A stretch of DNA of 64,000 bases, taken from NCBI GenBank assembly GCA_033439685.1, contig JAUEDM010000001.1, forward strand, positions 7,192,001 through 7,256,000, given 5' to 3'. The notes below the pieces were generated by a model. That model searched no databases and was not told the origin of the DNA. It saw nothing but the letters and a program-made list of their open reading frames with translations. The translations under genes were made by a program, and so were the position numbers. Of the stretch, positions 48,419 through 60,845 are shown piece by piece. This DNA is from Apodospora peruviana. Lineage: Eukaryota > Ascomycota > Sordariomycetes > Sordariales > Lasiosphaeriaceae. The first letter of the stretch is position 1; each line of letters begins with the position of its first letter.

Positions 48419-49760
48419 ACTCGCGCCGCAGAGATGCTGCTACAGTTTGATTCGGTTTGGTTTGGTTTACACGCGTTACAGTAATAAGATTTGTATCCCA
48501 CCCAATCAAATCAACAATATTCCCACGATGTCGGTCGTGGGCCCCTGACTCTGAGCGAGCGGGCTGAGCCTGCGCCTGGTCAGGCTGCTGATGCTTGTCA
48601 GTATGGTAAAAGGATTCGTTACCCCATACCGTTCACGGTAGTCAGTCTAGTTAGTCTTGCGCTCGGGTTTCTTCCTACTCCTCCTCGTTTTTGTTGTGTT
48701 GTCGGGTTAAAGAGAGTAATAAGAGTGGTTAAGGTTGGGCTTGGGGGCAGCCGCCGACCATGTCAAGATAACTTGACGATATCACGCTTTCTTACTCGGT
48801 GGCATGTTTCATACAGTACGCACATTTTGCTAACAGGATCTCAACCCCAGAACCATATCCGATACGTACCTATCCGTCCGTTCCAACGACTGCTGCCCTA
48901 TTCCTTATTTTCGTAGGGAGGCACGGACACAACCCTGGTTTCAATTTGTCACTTGATCACTTGCTGGTGTTGTCGAAGCCCAGAGCGGACGGAGAAAGTA
49001 GGACTTGTGTTTGCCCAAAAGGTTGTGTTGGGGAGAGTCTGATTTCCATCTTATATCCCTGACAAGAGTGACACCCACTTGGCAGCTCAGTAAGGCAGTC
49101 GCTGATCTTATGCCCCCAAGACAAGATGAAGATGCCATGTAGGGTTCCGCCTTAAGTCCGCGTATGCGCTTCTCAGCACTTTCGCTGGCCATCTCCACGT
49201 TCCAGCATCTCATCTACCATGGTCAAATATCTTTCTATTTTAAACCTTGAACCTTGTTGGCTTTTTTTGTGTGGCCTGCTGGACTGGCTCCGGGACACTT
49301 GGTTAGGCGGGTAGATATCAGCAAGCCCCGGGTCAGGTAGTTGATTGAAATGTATCCGAAAATCTGTCCGAAAGCCCCTTTAGGATGAAACTATCGTGGA
49401 TTATGATCAGAGTCGCAGGGCTAGTTGCTGACTGCTGAGGTAGTTGGTATTCTAGAACACTGCCGCGCCCTCGGGGAGGCAAATGGGTGTTACGGGGTAC
49501 CCCTGAAATGACTTGGTAACTATAGGTGATATATAACTGGTGGGATCGCCAACGGCGAGATCTAAGTGGTTGAAACACAAATACGAATGACAGTCATGAC
49601 AATTCTCGAATACGCCATTAATTCCTGTGATGACTTCCGCGTGATTTCCCACGATGCGGAGCTGGCGCCTCCAACCACCAACAAGCTTGAGTGTGCTGCT
49701 GATCTTGAATGCAGGTCGCAGCCAAACAAAAAGTGCAGGTATTCCAGTAATCGGTATTTC

Positions 49761-49779
49761 GTACAGTACAGTACAGTAC
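49761..49779 (+). repeat. GTACA tandem repeat
   Basis: Nearly four GTACA units run in a row, followed by CCGTACGGTACAG, another GTAC-rich palindromic element. Confidence 0.85.
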
Positions 49780-50953
49780 TCCGTACGGTACAGTATCCAG
49801 TGGTTGTACTGCGTAGATTTGCCGTCTATACGCGTTTGAGCAGAGTAGCTGTTTGTGGCCGGCCGGGCAATCCTTCCCGGCCCCGATCTGATCACCCAGG
49901 CAGGGCCAGATGCTGGTCGGCGGCACGCGTCCAGCCCACGCGGTATTTCTACAAGTGAAAGATGAAGAGAGGTGGACGATACAACGTTCGGCCGACGGGT
50001 TTCGGGGGGTCCTAAAAGACCCGACCGTCCTTCCCATATGTACAATTATTCCGTATACAAGGCCAACCCGAAATGCCAGCCATCTGAGCACAAGCAACCC
50101 GACCCGATGTGGTCAAGCCTGCCACAGTAAGTGCCCGAGAATTAGGCGATTGGGCGCCGAGCCGGTTTGGCGGAGGATATCAAAAGTCCGAATCACCCCC
50201 TGCCTTCCCTTGTGTGGCAGACGACCGACGGGGCCGTGAGATTTGAATTAATCCACGCCGCGCGCGAAGGCCTACACAGCCCGCGATGGAACCCACCGTT
50301 CCATACCACGGCGCTCTAGCAGTTAGACCTGCTAGATTCGTGCTGGTAGAAAAGATGGTTCTGATGGATAGGCTGAGGTGTGGGCGGACTTAACTCCTTG
50401 TCTTCCAAATCAATTCGCTGTCCTGATTGGCTGAAAGTGTAAGCCAATATCTCGAAGGCTACGGGGTAATCAGTAATGTTCAATGAACACACTACGTGGA
50501 ATATTTCGTAGTTGCTGTGGCTTTGAAAAAAGTCGATGACGACGACGACAGCCTCAATGCAGAAATGTGCCCAGTTTCAAAAGTTCCCGACTGCATTGGG
50601 TAATGGGTGCGAACACAAAGTCTATTCGAACACCGCACATACTTCTGTATGTAAATGTCAGTCAGCTGGCGATACCCCAAGGCTGCGAAGGTGCTGATCA
50701 TCGATTAAGGATGTGTGAATCCGGCATTCAGTCATCTCTTGGCAAAAAAGAAACTGGGACGCGCGGGTTGCGGGGTGCTCAGACGCCCTGTCTCTTTCTT
50801 CCTCCCACCACCTTTGTAATCGGCGTCCGATTTCCCGTCGATGGAGCGGCGCGGTGGTGCACACTAACCGCCACCTTGGGATTGCTCTGGTTGAAGAACA
50901 AAACATTGGACGAATCGGTCCCTGTAAGATCCGCGGACCGCTCATGGACCATT

Positions 50954-50981
50954 GGACCGTCCGACGGACCGTCCACCGTCC
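50954..50981 (+). repeat. GGACCGTCC direct repeats
   Basis: GGACCGTCC occurs twice, 12 bp apart, followed by a third ACCGTCC. Short clustered copies could be binding sites or slippage products. Confidence 0.8.
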
Positions 50982-53900
50982 GCTTTTCATGGCTGCGGCT
51001 TTTTGCTCGTGCTCCGCAAGAAACACAATTGTTTGTTATCAGCCTTGAGATCGGCATGTAGATATCGGCCACGAGACCTGAAGCGGACAATCTCCTCGGG
51101 CCGTGTCGACGTGGGATCTCATGGACTTGCCGTCTGCCGAGGCTAGAGACTTGGACTGATTAGCGACTTCCATGCATAAGGACACAGTTGTTGAGCCCTG
51201 GCGATGATCTGATCGATGATTTTGCTTGTCATCAACGGTAGCAGTGCCAAGAGCATGAGTTTTATCGAGAAACTGCACTTGGCAGATCTCCGCGACTCCA
51301 TCAGTCCCCGTTATTAGTCCCTCACTAGAGAGTTAGACCCGCAGTTGGAGGGCCGGGAAGACATGTGCCCGGAGGAGAATTGTGCAGCCGCCGGGGGCAC
51401 CACGGCTCATCGGCCGGGTGGGGTTTCCAAAATACTACCTACCGCGACATGCCCTTTCCCTGCCGATGCACAATGAGGCACGGCACCGCGAGAGACTAGT
51501 TCGATTTGGGCAAAGCTGGTGTTGCTGGTCTGCTGGCTATTTTAGCACGAATCGGCCATGGATATGCGAAATCAGTGCTCATGCTTGACGATTCCTGTTC
51601 CCCGCCGTCGAGATGGATCAGATCACGACCCTATAGTAGACATTAGCTCTTTGCTGGGCAGCCCCCTAATTGGAGGTCTTGGAGGTCTTGGGGTCTTGGT
51701 CCTTTCTCTCGGATTCGCACTCGTGAAAAGCAGCGGTCAGCCTTCTGACATGGAAGTTTGGGGAAGCGAGGCCACCCGAGCACACGAATAATCTCTACTG
51801 TACAGTTCACAGTCATTAGATATGTTGACCAGGGGTGCTGAGAACTCAGAACTCTGAATTGGGAGTCGATCGATGTGTTGTTGCTGGGTTATGGTTCCAC
51901 GTTGTGCCTGTCATCAAGGTTTGGGGAACTTTGGAGTTGGTGTGCCGGTGTGTACCCCGACAACTTGGAGATACTTTGAGCGACTTGACATGCGGAGTTT
52001 GAGTTTCCCTGTCGGGCCTGTGGTCTGAGATTTGTTCATACAGTGCCGCCTTGCACCTTCCCCAAGCTTCATCAATCTCTACGGATTAGGTCTAATTGAA
52101 CGCGCCTTCTGTTGAACATGATGAATCAAGTACTCAGTACTAGGTACTTTCCTCGACTAAATTAATCATTTACACAATTGATCACTCCGAATTCGGAGGC
52201 CGCAGTAGGTACCAATGGTGTTCATCATGCATCATCGTCCACACAACATGGCAGTTTTATAAACCCCCAATCGCATCCCATGGCAAAGCCTACCGGCAAA
52301 GTCCCAGATACGCATACCCCCAAAAGTCAGCAAACTAGATTTCATACCAACCATCCTTCCCAAGCCACACACGTACCACATTCGCTGACTTTGTTCTCGA
52401 AGAACCCCCAAACGCGGGTCCAAACCGATGGGATGGCTTCTACAATAGGTACCTATCGGTTTGCCCCAGGTCGTCCGTCGTGTTGATGACTGTTAACCGA
52501 TTGGTCCAGCCTCGGAACCTTTTTCAAATGAAACATTTTCCTCTGAGAAAGTAAATCCGGGTTACGCCGAATTAGTCACCCATACTTCCGGAGGCGGGAT
52601 ATCTGACAGCCACCTGCGCTTTGAGTCTGTGCATCTCACATAATAACCCGGGGCTGACAAATTACGTTATTCCCGAGATTTGGGTGAGCATAATGCCGTG
52701 ACAGCCTACCCAATTAGGAATGCCCCGCAGAAGGGAAATCGACGCGCGGAGATGTGGCCGCTCAGCCAATCATATTTCAGGTGTCCTCCGTACTCCGCCC
52801 CGCGTCCGTCCGCCGGTCGAACTCCGCCGATTTGGAGCGGACGCCGAAAAAGGCGGAATTTGCGGAAGGCATGAAATATTGATGCGGAAAACCTACCTGG
52901 GGTAGCGAACGTTACAAATGATTACCTAGGTCAGTTAGTGAAGAGCAGAAAGTGACAAGCACAGGAGATATTAGAACCCTACATGAGGAACCAAAAGAAA
53001 TCCCAAACAAAGTAGATACCGAGAAACTCAAGACCCCTTCTTTTCTAATTACACATCACCTGGCTCAAACCACCGAAAGTATTAATCCGGAGCTATACTA
53101 ATTTTTCAGACTCACATGAGCGCATGCATTGTCCTAACTGCAACCACATCTTGAGCAGCCTTCCTCCGGTTTCTTCCACTTATTTGTTACCGGAAGACGT
53201 ACCTATCTAGTAAGTGAAATAACCCGTCAATCCCTTGATTTTCTTCCATGCTTGGTAATCAACGACGGAATTGTTCTACCCCGTATGATCGGTAATTCAG
53301 ACCTCCTAGCCGCTATCTGCCACGAAAAACTCAAAAGGCCTTTGTAGTGAGGTGGCTGCAAACAACCTGCCCATCTATCCACCTCAAGTGCCTTGTATTC
53401 ACCGTCACACTTCTCTATCTCAGCTCTTCGTTTCTACTTCGTCTCGTCTAGTGACTTTTCAATAACAGGCAGCGGAGGAAGCACTGTTTAGGGTCTTAGC
53501 TACCTCTGCTCGAGGTACTCCAAGTTGGCTGAGCTCCAGCTACCCATGTCAGTTAAGTACCGTTAATCGGGAGGCCTACGGGAAAACGATCAGTTCCCTG
53601 ATGTCCCAGAACCCAGGGAAATTCATGGATAGAGATCAAGTCTCCGTAGAGCTGAAATACTACCTACTCTCACTGATCAGGACACAAAACAAACGTTGGT
53701 TCATGTATGTTGGAAGAGTTACGCGACCTTGGTCCTCACAGCTGCATGCATTAAACCAGTAATTCAAGTAAGTCACTCCGCCTCTCGCTATCTATAAAAA
53801 AGCACGTTTTCCCGTTCAAACGATCACAAATCCCAATCAATGCGAGGTCAAGTTTATGATATGGTCTCGCCATGTATTGTGATATATCCTCCACATTATT

Positions 53901-54248
53901 ACAGTATTAACTACACCAATTCCATCCATATACAATACATAGGTATTTCTCCGCCAGGGGGTATTTTCCCAATCCAACCTCGGATGTGTGTGTGCAATAC
54001 GGCGCGCGATCTATACCAACGCTGAAAAGACAAGAAAAAAAGAAAAAGAAACCCCAAAAGAAACCCTATTCCGGGTGCCAAAATGCTATATGCTAATGTT
54101 ATGTGCTATGTGTGCCGCCAATGCGCTTTCGTAAGGATCGTGAGTATCAAACAAGACAGTCCTGTCTTTTATGAAATTGTGAGGATGAGAGCGAGAGGCT
54201 CCTTTTTTATACAAATGAAGAAAAAACGCCGACAATACTTTTGGTTTG

Positions 54249-56132
54249 TTATAGGAGAGCGGCAACGAAAGCAACCGCAGCAACCGCAGCACCCACGCCG
54301 GCACCGGCACGGTTACCGCCAGCCGTGACGAAGCCGGTCGGCAATGCAGAGGTCGTGAAAGCACCAGTGCCTGAAGCGGGAGGGGCAGTGGTGAAGAAGC
54401 CTGTGCCCGAAGGGGTGATGACGCCGACAGTGTTACCTGTGCCGCCGGTGACAGCAGGAATAGCCGTGGTCACGGGAATCAGGGCAACATCGTCGGTCTC
54501 TGTACCGGTGCCGGTGGCAAGTGCAGTGTCGGTGGTGAAGCCGACTTGGGGCACAGTCAGAGTGGTGCTGACGACAGTTGTGGTGCTCGAGCTCGGGATG
54601 GTCACGCCAGCCGAGTCCGTGCAGGGCACAACGGTGGTAACATCAAGCGTGACCGTGGTGACGACGGGAGCAACCGAGGTCGGGGTGGCCGTGATGTACG
54701 TAGTGACGGTGGCGTCGGTAGCAATGCCCGGGTTGCTGCCGATGTACGGTGCGCAGATTCCCTGGAAGAAGATAACAGCCTCGGAGATGATCTGGTCGGA
54801 CTCGCCGTGGGCATAGAGGCAGTTGAAGATGTTCTTGACGAAGATGGTATCGGGGCAGTAGCAAGCAGAATCCGAATTGTCAGAGCAGCCGGTGCTGAAA
54901 AGGAAGGTGTTCAGGCAGGACGGGACAACGCCCGGGCAGGGAAGTGTCTCGACGGGGGCAAGGGACGAAGTCGTGGTATCAACCTGAGCCGAGGTCGTGG
55001 TGCCGCCAGCGACCGGGCTGGTCTCAACCGCAACTGGTGTGGTGGTAGATCCAACAACGCTGGTAAGGGTCTGGGTGACCGGGCAGATGGTTGTGGAAAC
55101 GGCAATGGTGACTACGGTAGTGACGACCGAGTTTGCAGGGCAGTTGGTGATCGTCTCGGCACAGCTCGTGATTGTCTGAGTGGAAGTGGTGAAGACGGTC
55201 GACGTAGTCTGGAAACTAGTGACGATGGTGGTAGTGCTTTCAGTGGTCTGAGCGGTGGTCTCGACAGTCGAGGGGGTGGTCTGCACAGACGTGATGATCG
55301 TGCTGGAGTTGGGGAAGAATCGAATGGACGAAAGAACAGATGAAGGGGTCGATGATGGAAGCACCTCAGTCGTAGTCGACTCTTTGGTTGTTGAAACAAT
55401 CACGCCTGAACTTGTCGTGGCGAGCACAGACGAAGTGGTAGACTCGATTACTTCAGAGGTAGTGGTGGTCTCGACGGCAGAGGTCGTCGACGTAGTGGTA
55501 GTCTTGGGAGGAACCGTGCTGGAAGCAGTGCTGCAGTCGAAAGAAACAGTGGGCACGACGATGCTGCAGCTGGGCTTGGGCTTCTCGGGTTGCGGGGGAT
55601 AGACAATCGTCACGTTCTTTGCACCACCGCACTGGCTGTTGACGATAGTAGTACCAGCCTTGCTGCACTTGTTACGGTGCTTGCAAGTCGAGCCATCCGG
55701 CATGTCGTAGTGGAACTCGAGATCACAGTCGAACTCGGGCTGGACATGGATGGAACCCAGGGAGAACTTGTCAACCGAAGGCCCGCAGCCGAAAGACGGC
55801 GACTTCTTCTTGTCCGAGGAGCAAGTGCCGCCGATGGCCCTCCCACCTGTTCGGCGGTTGAAGCGGTTTCCAGCATTCGCCTCTGCCGTCCATCCCTGGA
55901 AGACGAAGTCCTTGTACTGAGAGAAAGAACCACCCGGGAGGTCGTCGAAGCCGAACCCAGGCTTTTGCTGCTCAGTGCACTTGTTGTCTGTGTTCTGTGG
56001 GCAAGAAAATGGTTTCGCGTGCCGGAACTATTCGTGCGTGTGAGCATGGATTTTTTGGCTATCAAAGGGGGGAATACTAACTGTGGCAGACGCACTGGCA
56101 GCAAGTGCGAGAAGAGAAAACTGGTACTTCAT
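54249..56132 (-). CDS. Secreted, GPI-anchored, Thr/Ser-rich protein with a CFEM-like cysteine domain
   Basis: Probable cell-surface glycoprotein. The exons are 56132-56082 and 55994-54249; the 87 bp intron has donor GTTAGT and acceptor CCCACAG in phase 0, giving 598 aa. Exon 1 encodes exactly the signal peptide (MKYQFSLLALAASASAT). Residues 18-160 form a compact domain with about ten cysteines and conserved-looking blocks (KDFVFQGWTAEANAG, FGCGPSVDKFSLGS) that I cannot assign. A long Thr/Ser/Val-rich stretch follows (about 170-360), typical of O-glycosylated wall proteins. A CFEM-like region at about 366-435 shows seven cysteines, including the CYC pair, where the standard domain has eight. 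The C-terminus has another Thr-rich stretch, then GNRAGAGVGAAVAAVAFVAALL-type hydrophobic tail, a GPI attachment signal. CFEM proteins elsewhere bind heme or act in adhesion; that is not shown here. Confidence 0.85.
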
Positions 56133-57980
56133 GATGGAGAATTCCTGTTTGGGCAGTTTTGAAAGAATAGAAACGATAGACTCCAGATGTCGTCTTGGGT
56201 GTGATGTTGAGCGAATCTTGCGCCTTCAACTATGTTGCTAGAGCCGAGCTAGCGGATCAACGAGAGAGTATAGAGACTGAAACAAGAAACGAAGGTTGAG
56301 AGCAAAGAAGCGAATGACTTTGACCCTCACTCAGAACAAACTTGATAATAGAAAGAGAAAGAAAAGCTGATGGTTATCCAAGAGGAGATGGACCAGAAGG
56401 AGAGGAACACAAAGGGAGGGTTGGCGACCTCTGATATAGCAACTGGTGAAGCATGACCGTGACGCATTGAGACTTCTCAGGACCAGGGCCATCAAAGCCA
56501 GGATACGGCCTCGCGTTGGTCGAGTAGAGGTAACCAACCGTGGAGGCCTTTGTGGAGAAGTCAAAGACCATGGCCCTTGGGTGTATAGTATCCGCAACAG
56601 CGTCGTCTCCAAAGCCACATCGGGAGTGCGGCCAGCCAGTCACGGCGAAGGTAAGGGAGTGGTTTTGGCCCATTGAGGAATAGCAAGGGGCTATGGATGG
56701 CTGACGAGGGCCGTCACTCAAGACCGCGGCTGCAGACCGATGCAACAAGAAAGATACCTATTGTCACGAATGCGACCTTTTCCAGGAGGTTGAGGTCCAT
56801 GCTTACTGTAGGTACTGCCGTACCTGCGTAGACTTGTGAGGTGTGTCGCGCGGCTCCTAGGAGGTCGAGCTAGAACCTCGACAAGGGGGTCCACATCCAA
56901 GACAATTGGCATTGGGCAGACCCTGGGCAACGCCACTGTCTCCAGAACTGGTTAGCACAGGGGTCGACAAGGGTTGTTCCCCTCCACGCCCAGCCAATCG
57001 GTTACACGATCGATCAGGTATCCAAATCGAGCAGCGCGCTTTCGGGGTGGACTGGAATCAACGTCAGAGAGGATATTTTCGAGTCAACAAGTGGACGATG
57101 AGAGACTCCATCTATAGCACATACATACGGCAAAAGTGGCAGATTCGGCTTTAACCAACGGCACAGTCGGCTATTCCTATTCCTGTTTAGGTAATTGACC
57201 GGGCTGACGTCGGGTGCTGAGAAAAGGTCCTTTTTTGGGTGTAAAGAGAATGGATTGATTGATGGAAAAAGAGCCACTGGCACTTCACAGCCCGTCGTGA
57301 CCGAGCTTGAACTGGCAGTTTTGGAGGTCTCGACCGATAATCGACCGATCAAAGACGATGTTGTCAGTTGATGGAGAGTGGAGACCATGTCTTTTTCAGG
57401 CCCAGGGGAGGTGCGAACAAACCTGAAACAGACTCCCACTCAGCCACCCCGAACGCGCTACTGCAGGTACGATGTGCAACCCCCCGGTCCAATCGATTCC
57501 TCCCGCCACAAAGGTTCCGAGCGCCGAGCGCCAGGGAAGCCTGTCCTTTTCCCCAATCATTCTGTCTCCAACACCGAAATTCGCTCTCGGTCGGGTTGTT
57601 GATGCTAACAGACAGTCGACTCATTATTGCCCCGGTCATCCTTTCGGCCCACAGAGTCACCAAAACAGCTGTCATCCGATGAACGGCCCGGCGGCCAACA
57701 TCTCTCCTCAATTCTTGAAGTTACAGAGTATTAAGAGCGTTGGCAGGGCGGTTCGAACAGGTCAGCAGGACGCCATGTTTCGTGGAAAGCAACTTGAAGC
57801 GTTGCGACTTTTTCTCTGGCAGTCTCTCGACAACGGGAAATGTCTCTGAGGAATCATCGAGAATTGGAAATATGTCAATATGCGAAATTCCAAGCACAAT
57901 TGTTCACAACACTTTCAAAGACTCCAACAGCACGCCAGAACAGTAACATTTGGCACCGCACAGATGGGGTCTGAGCAGGG

Positions 57981-58000
57981 AGCTACCTAAGGTAGGTACA
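57981..58000. repeat. AGCTACCTAAGGTAGGTAC palindromic motif
   Basis: CTACCTAAGGTAG is a near-perfect palindrome and another member of the dispersed spacer motif family. Confidence 0.55.
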
Positions 58001-60137
58001 CTGCTCGTCCAAATCCATATTAGCGGCCTACCATCCGGACGACAGCTGTGCGGCAAGGTCTGATAGCTGGCTAGCGGTCTGTCTCCGCACTCCCAGACCG
58101 GACGCTTTGTCCCGCTCCTTGTGATGGGGACTGCAATTTCCAGAGGGGTTTTGACGCCGGCGAGCCGCGCGCGCGGCCGTCTCAAGTTGATTCACGCGAC
58201 TCACAGCACCAGCATTAACAGAACGTTTCCATCATCCATTTTTAGCACAACCTTGCTGAGTAAATACTCACGGATGATGGGGATTGAAGGTGCCGACTCT
58301 AGGTCGCCTAGAACGGCCTTTCGAGACGATTACGTGTTGTCATAAATGAAATTCACATCGATATAACACTCAGTCGGGCTTACCAGCGCCTCCAACATGC
58401 GGGGCTGCTCCAGTTGGTCGCCCGGTGGCCCGACTTCTCACAAACAACTCTATCTGAAGCTCCGACCTCAACAGAAAACAGACAAACGGATCGCCGTGAG
58501 GGATTTGGAGTCTCCCCAGAACCGAATATTGGTGATCTTCAGGTACGGCACAATGCGGTTGTCAAAATCCTCAGGGATGTGGCAAGGACACCACGGACTG
58601 AGGATTCACAAACCGAACCTCTTCGGCCAAACCATTCTCTCACCTTTTGTTCCTCTATCTTCAATACGAGTTTTAGCAAAAGAACCCCATCTTCTCCATC
58701 CGTACAAGTGTGTAACAGCTAAACCCCCGGTCACGCATCAGCGGAAACTTTAGTATTCCGTACACACTACGGCTGTAAAACCCGGGAACCAGGCAAGTCC
58801 CCCACGTTTCAAGTGGTGCGACTCGGAACGGACTCTTCACCGGGGTGGACAAGATGCCAAGAGATGGCATTGCGTGAGGCTCCCTGTCGCGGCTTGGCGG
58901 TGTAACCATTCCACCACCACTATGTCCACTCTGTTGGAACGTCGACGGCGATGGGCTCCTTTTTCATTCAGGGGCTTCTTTTTAACTTGTTTCGAGTTGT
59001 GTCCCCGAGGCTCGTATTCCCGCACAGGCCTTTGCTCTCTTTCTTTTTCCCTCGGTTTGTGGGAAAGCTCTTTACTTTATTTGTCTTTCATCCCTTTTTA
59101 AACAAAGATGATCTTCGGATCGTCAAGGCTCGAGCTTTTTTATAACCCAAAGTTGGCAATATCATGGCTCTTCCTACTTTTTACGGAAACAATACTTCAG
59201 TCAAGCCTAGAAGAACATCTCTTTCTCTCGTCTTTCACCTCTCACTCTCAAACTAACTCGGATCCCAAACACAACCCGACCAGCAGTGGCCGCCACGGGT
59301 TATCCAAAGTGTCATGTGTGCGTGCCCGCCCTGTTTGTGATGACATTGGTGCTCCAAACAACCCCTTGTAAAAGAAATGATGTGTGTGTGTAAGAGGGAG
59401 GGCATGGCCACCTCCCTTACCCCTATCTGATTCTCAACCTAACCTACCTATTCGACCAGCATTTTTTTACATAAGTTTTATATCACCTTACATACGGTGC
59501 ATAAAGACTCACTCGGAGTCCATCTCCTAAAGCGTCGACCGATCAGGCCGCAAGTAGGCATGCTGTGATGAAGTCGAGTTGATACACTGACGATCAATCC
59601 CTCTAACACACCCCTTTTTGCGGGCGGTGCTGTGAGCGACCTAGCTAGGCCTGATAGTAACCCGTATGTAATAAGAGAAACGGCATTCAAAGGTATCGCT
59701 TCTTCACATCAAGATACAAGTACCAAACGGCCCGAGACGATAGCTATGCTTTATCACTGTTATGTATTCTGTAGTGTGGTTGTAACAGAATTTGACGAAT
59801 CACATCCCTATTTCATGACTGCTACATTTTACATACGTTACTCTGTGTAGAACTCGTTGCTCTGCGTTGGGGCTCCAACTTGTCAACCTGCCGTGTAAAA
59901 CAGATACCTACGGACAAAAGCGTCTAGTGCTATACCACGAGTTGAAGAGACTACCTTACCTACTTCGGTGAGTGCCATGTAGGTAGGATGTGGCACGAAA
60001 GACTGTAGCCGGTGCATGTCCATCCAAATCATAACGGTTACCCGTTGACAAAACTATCGATATACCACTTTAGCATCCATATTCGGTTCATGATAGATTA
60101 ACCTATTTTACCCCTATCTAAGCTATATAATCCCCCT

Positions 60138-60177
60138 CCCCCCCCCCACCAAAAAAAAAAAAAAAAAAAAAAAAAAA
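60138..60177 (+). repeat. Homopolymer tracts C10 and A27
   Basis: A run of ten C, then ACC, then 27 A, in an AT-rich spacer. The exact lengths are prone to sequencing and assembly error. Confidence 0.85.
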
Positions 60178-60262
60178 CCCCGACACTTGATGCTCGGTAA
60201 ATAACCCCCCTAACTAACTATAAGTTAACCGAGAAGAAGATAAGAAATAGATGTTATAATCA

Positions 60263-60273
60263 GGAATCGAACC
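60263..60273 (-). promoter_or_regulatory. Orphan Pol III B-box sequence (tRNA 3'-half remnant or TFIIIC site)
   Basis: On the minus strand GGTTCGATTCC fits the B-box consensus perfectly, and the bases before it (AAGGTCGCC) resemble a tRNA variable arm. No matching acceptor 5' strand, D arm or anticodon arm is found upstream and two T-stem pairs fail, so an intact tRNA gene is excluded. It could be a decayed tRNA or a TFIIIC-only site. Confidence 0.35.
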
Positions 60274-60845
60274 GGCGACCTTATCAACAAAAACCCTTGT
60301 AAATGGGCGCGTTTTACACAGAATCCACAGATGCGGTGTCAATTAGTTTCCCTTAAAGACACCCACAAGGTGTGGTTGACCGTGATTTACCACTGCGCTA
60401 TTGTGCGCTTGTGTGCCCGCGGACATTAACGTTGCTAGGTGAACCTGATAATATACCTCCCCTCTGCGAGTACAGATCAATTGCCAAGGCGCTGTTTACA
60501 GCTGTCTGGCACACCCTAGGTGACACGTTGGTAGATGGGATGAAAAGGGGGGGAGTGAGCTAGCTGCCTCCCACTTGTCGCCTTTTGAGACTGGGGGTCA
60601 TTGAAGAAGAGAGAGAACGACACATTTGGTTGGTCTAGACTGTGGTATGGGGATGGCGTGATTTAGTACCTAAGGTAAGTAAGTAGGCAGTTTCATTTGA
60701 CAATGCTGTATTATCTAGTAGAACTAGAGGATGAACCTGGAGGTGTTAAGTCGTCATCCATCAATTCAATTGTTTCCTCTCATCGCTGGCTACACCCAAC
60801 ATCCATCGTCGACATATTAAAAGTTGTTTTACTTCTGGTAGGCAA

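Larger units (their letters stand above)
46732..54248. other. 7.5 kb gene-free region downstream of the Zn2Cys6 gene
   Basis: This is the longest gene-free stretch. It lies between a plus-strand and a minus-strand 3' end, so no promoter is needed, which makes its length notable. Contents: a GAGC run at 46767-46780 and T-rich 3' flank, a TACCTA motif cluster at 47657-47695, a 9 bp stem inverted repeat at 48399-48418, a GTACA repeat at 49761-49779, and ACCGTCC repeats at 50954-50981. None of the open frames shows a known domain or convincing exon borders. Confidence 0.45.
56133..60845. other. 4.7 kb spacer upstream of the CFEM-like gene and downstream of VMS1
   Basis: The first part should hold the promoter of the minus-strand CFEM-like gene. 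A TACCTAAGGTAGGTA motif lies at 57981-58000, others at 59951-59986 and 60664-60687. A C10 run and A27 run occur at 60138-60177, followed by a tRNA-like B box at 60263-60273. The open frames have no recognisable domain, so no gene is called. Confidence 0.45.

Noticed and set aside
50236..50340. Possible tRNA-like sequence around GGTGGGTTCCATCGC on the minus strand
   Set aside because: No acceptor, D or anticodon stem could be formed and the B box is incomplete.
54546..55343. 265-codon plus-strand open frame inside the CFEM-like gene
   Set aside because: Gly/Asp/Arg-rich shadow of the Thr/Ser/Val repeats on the coding strand, with no support of its own.
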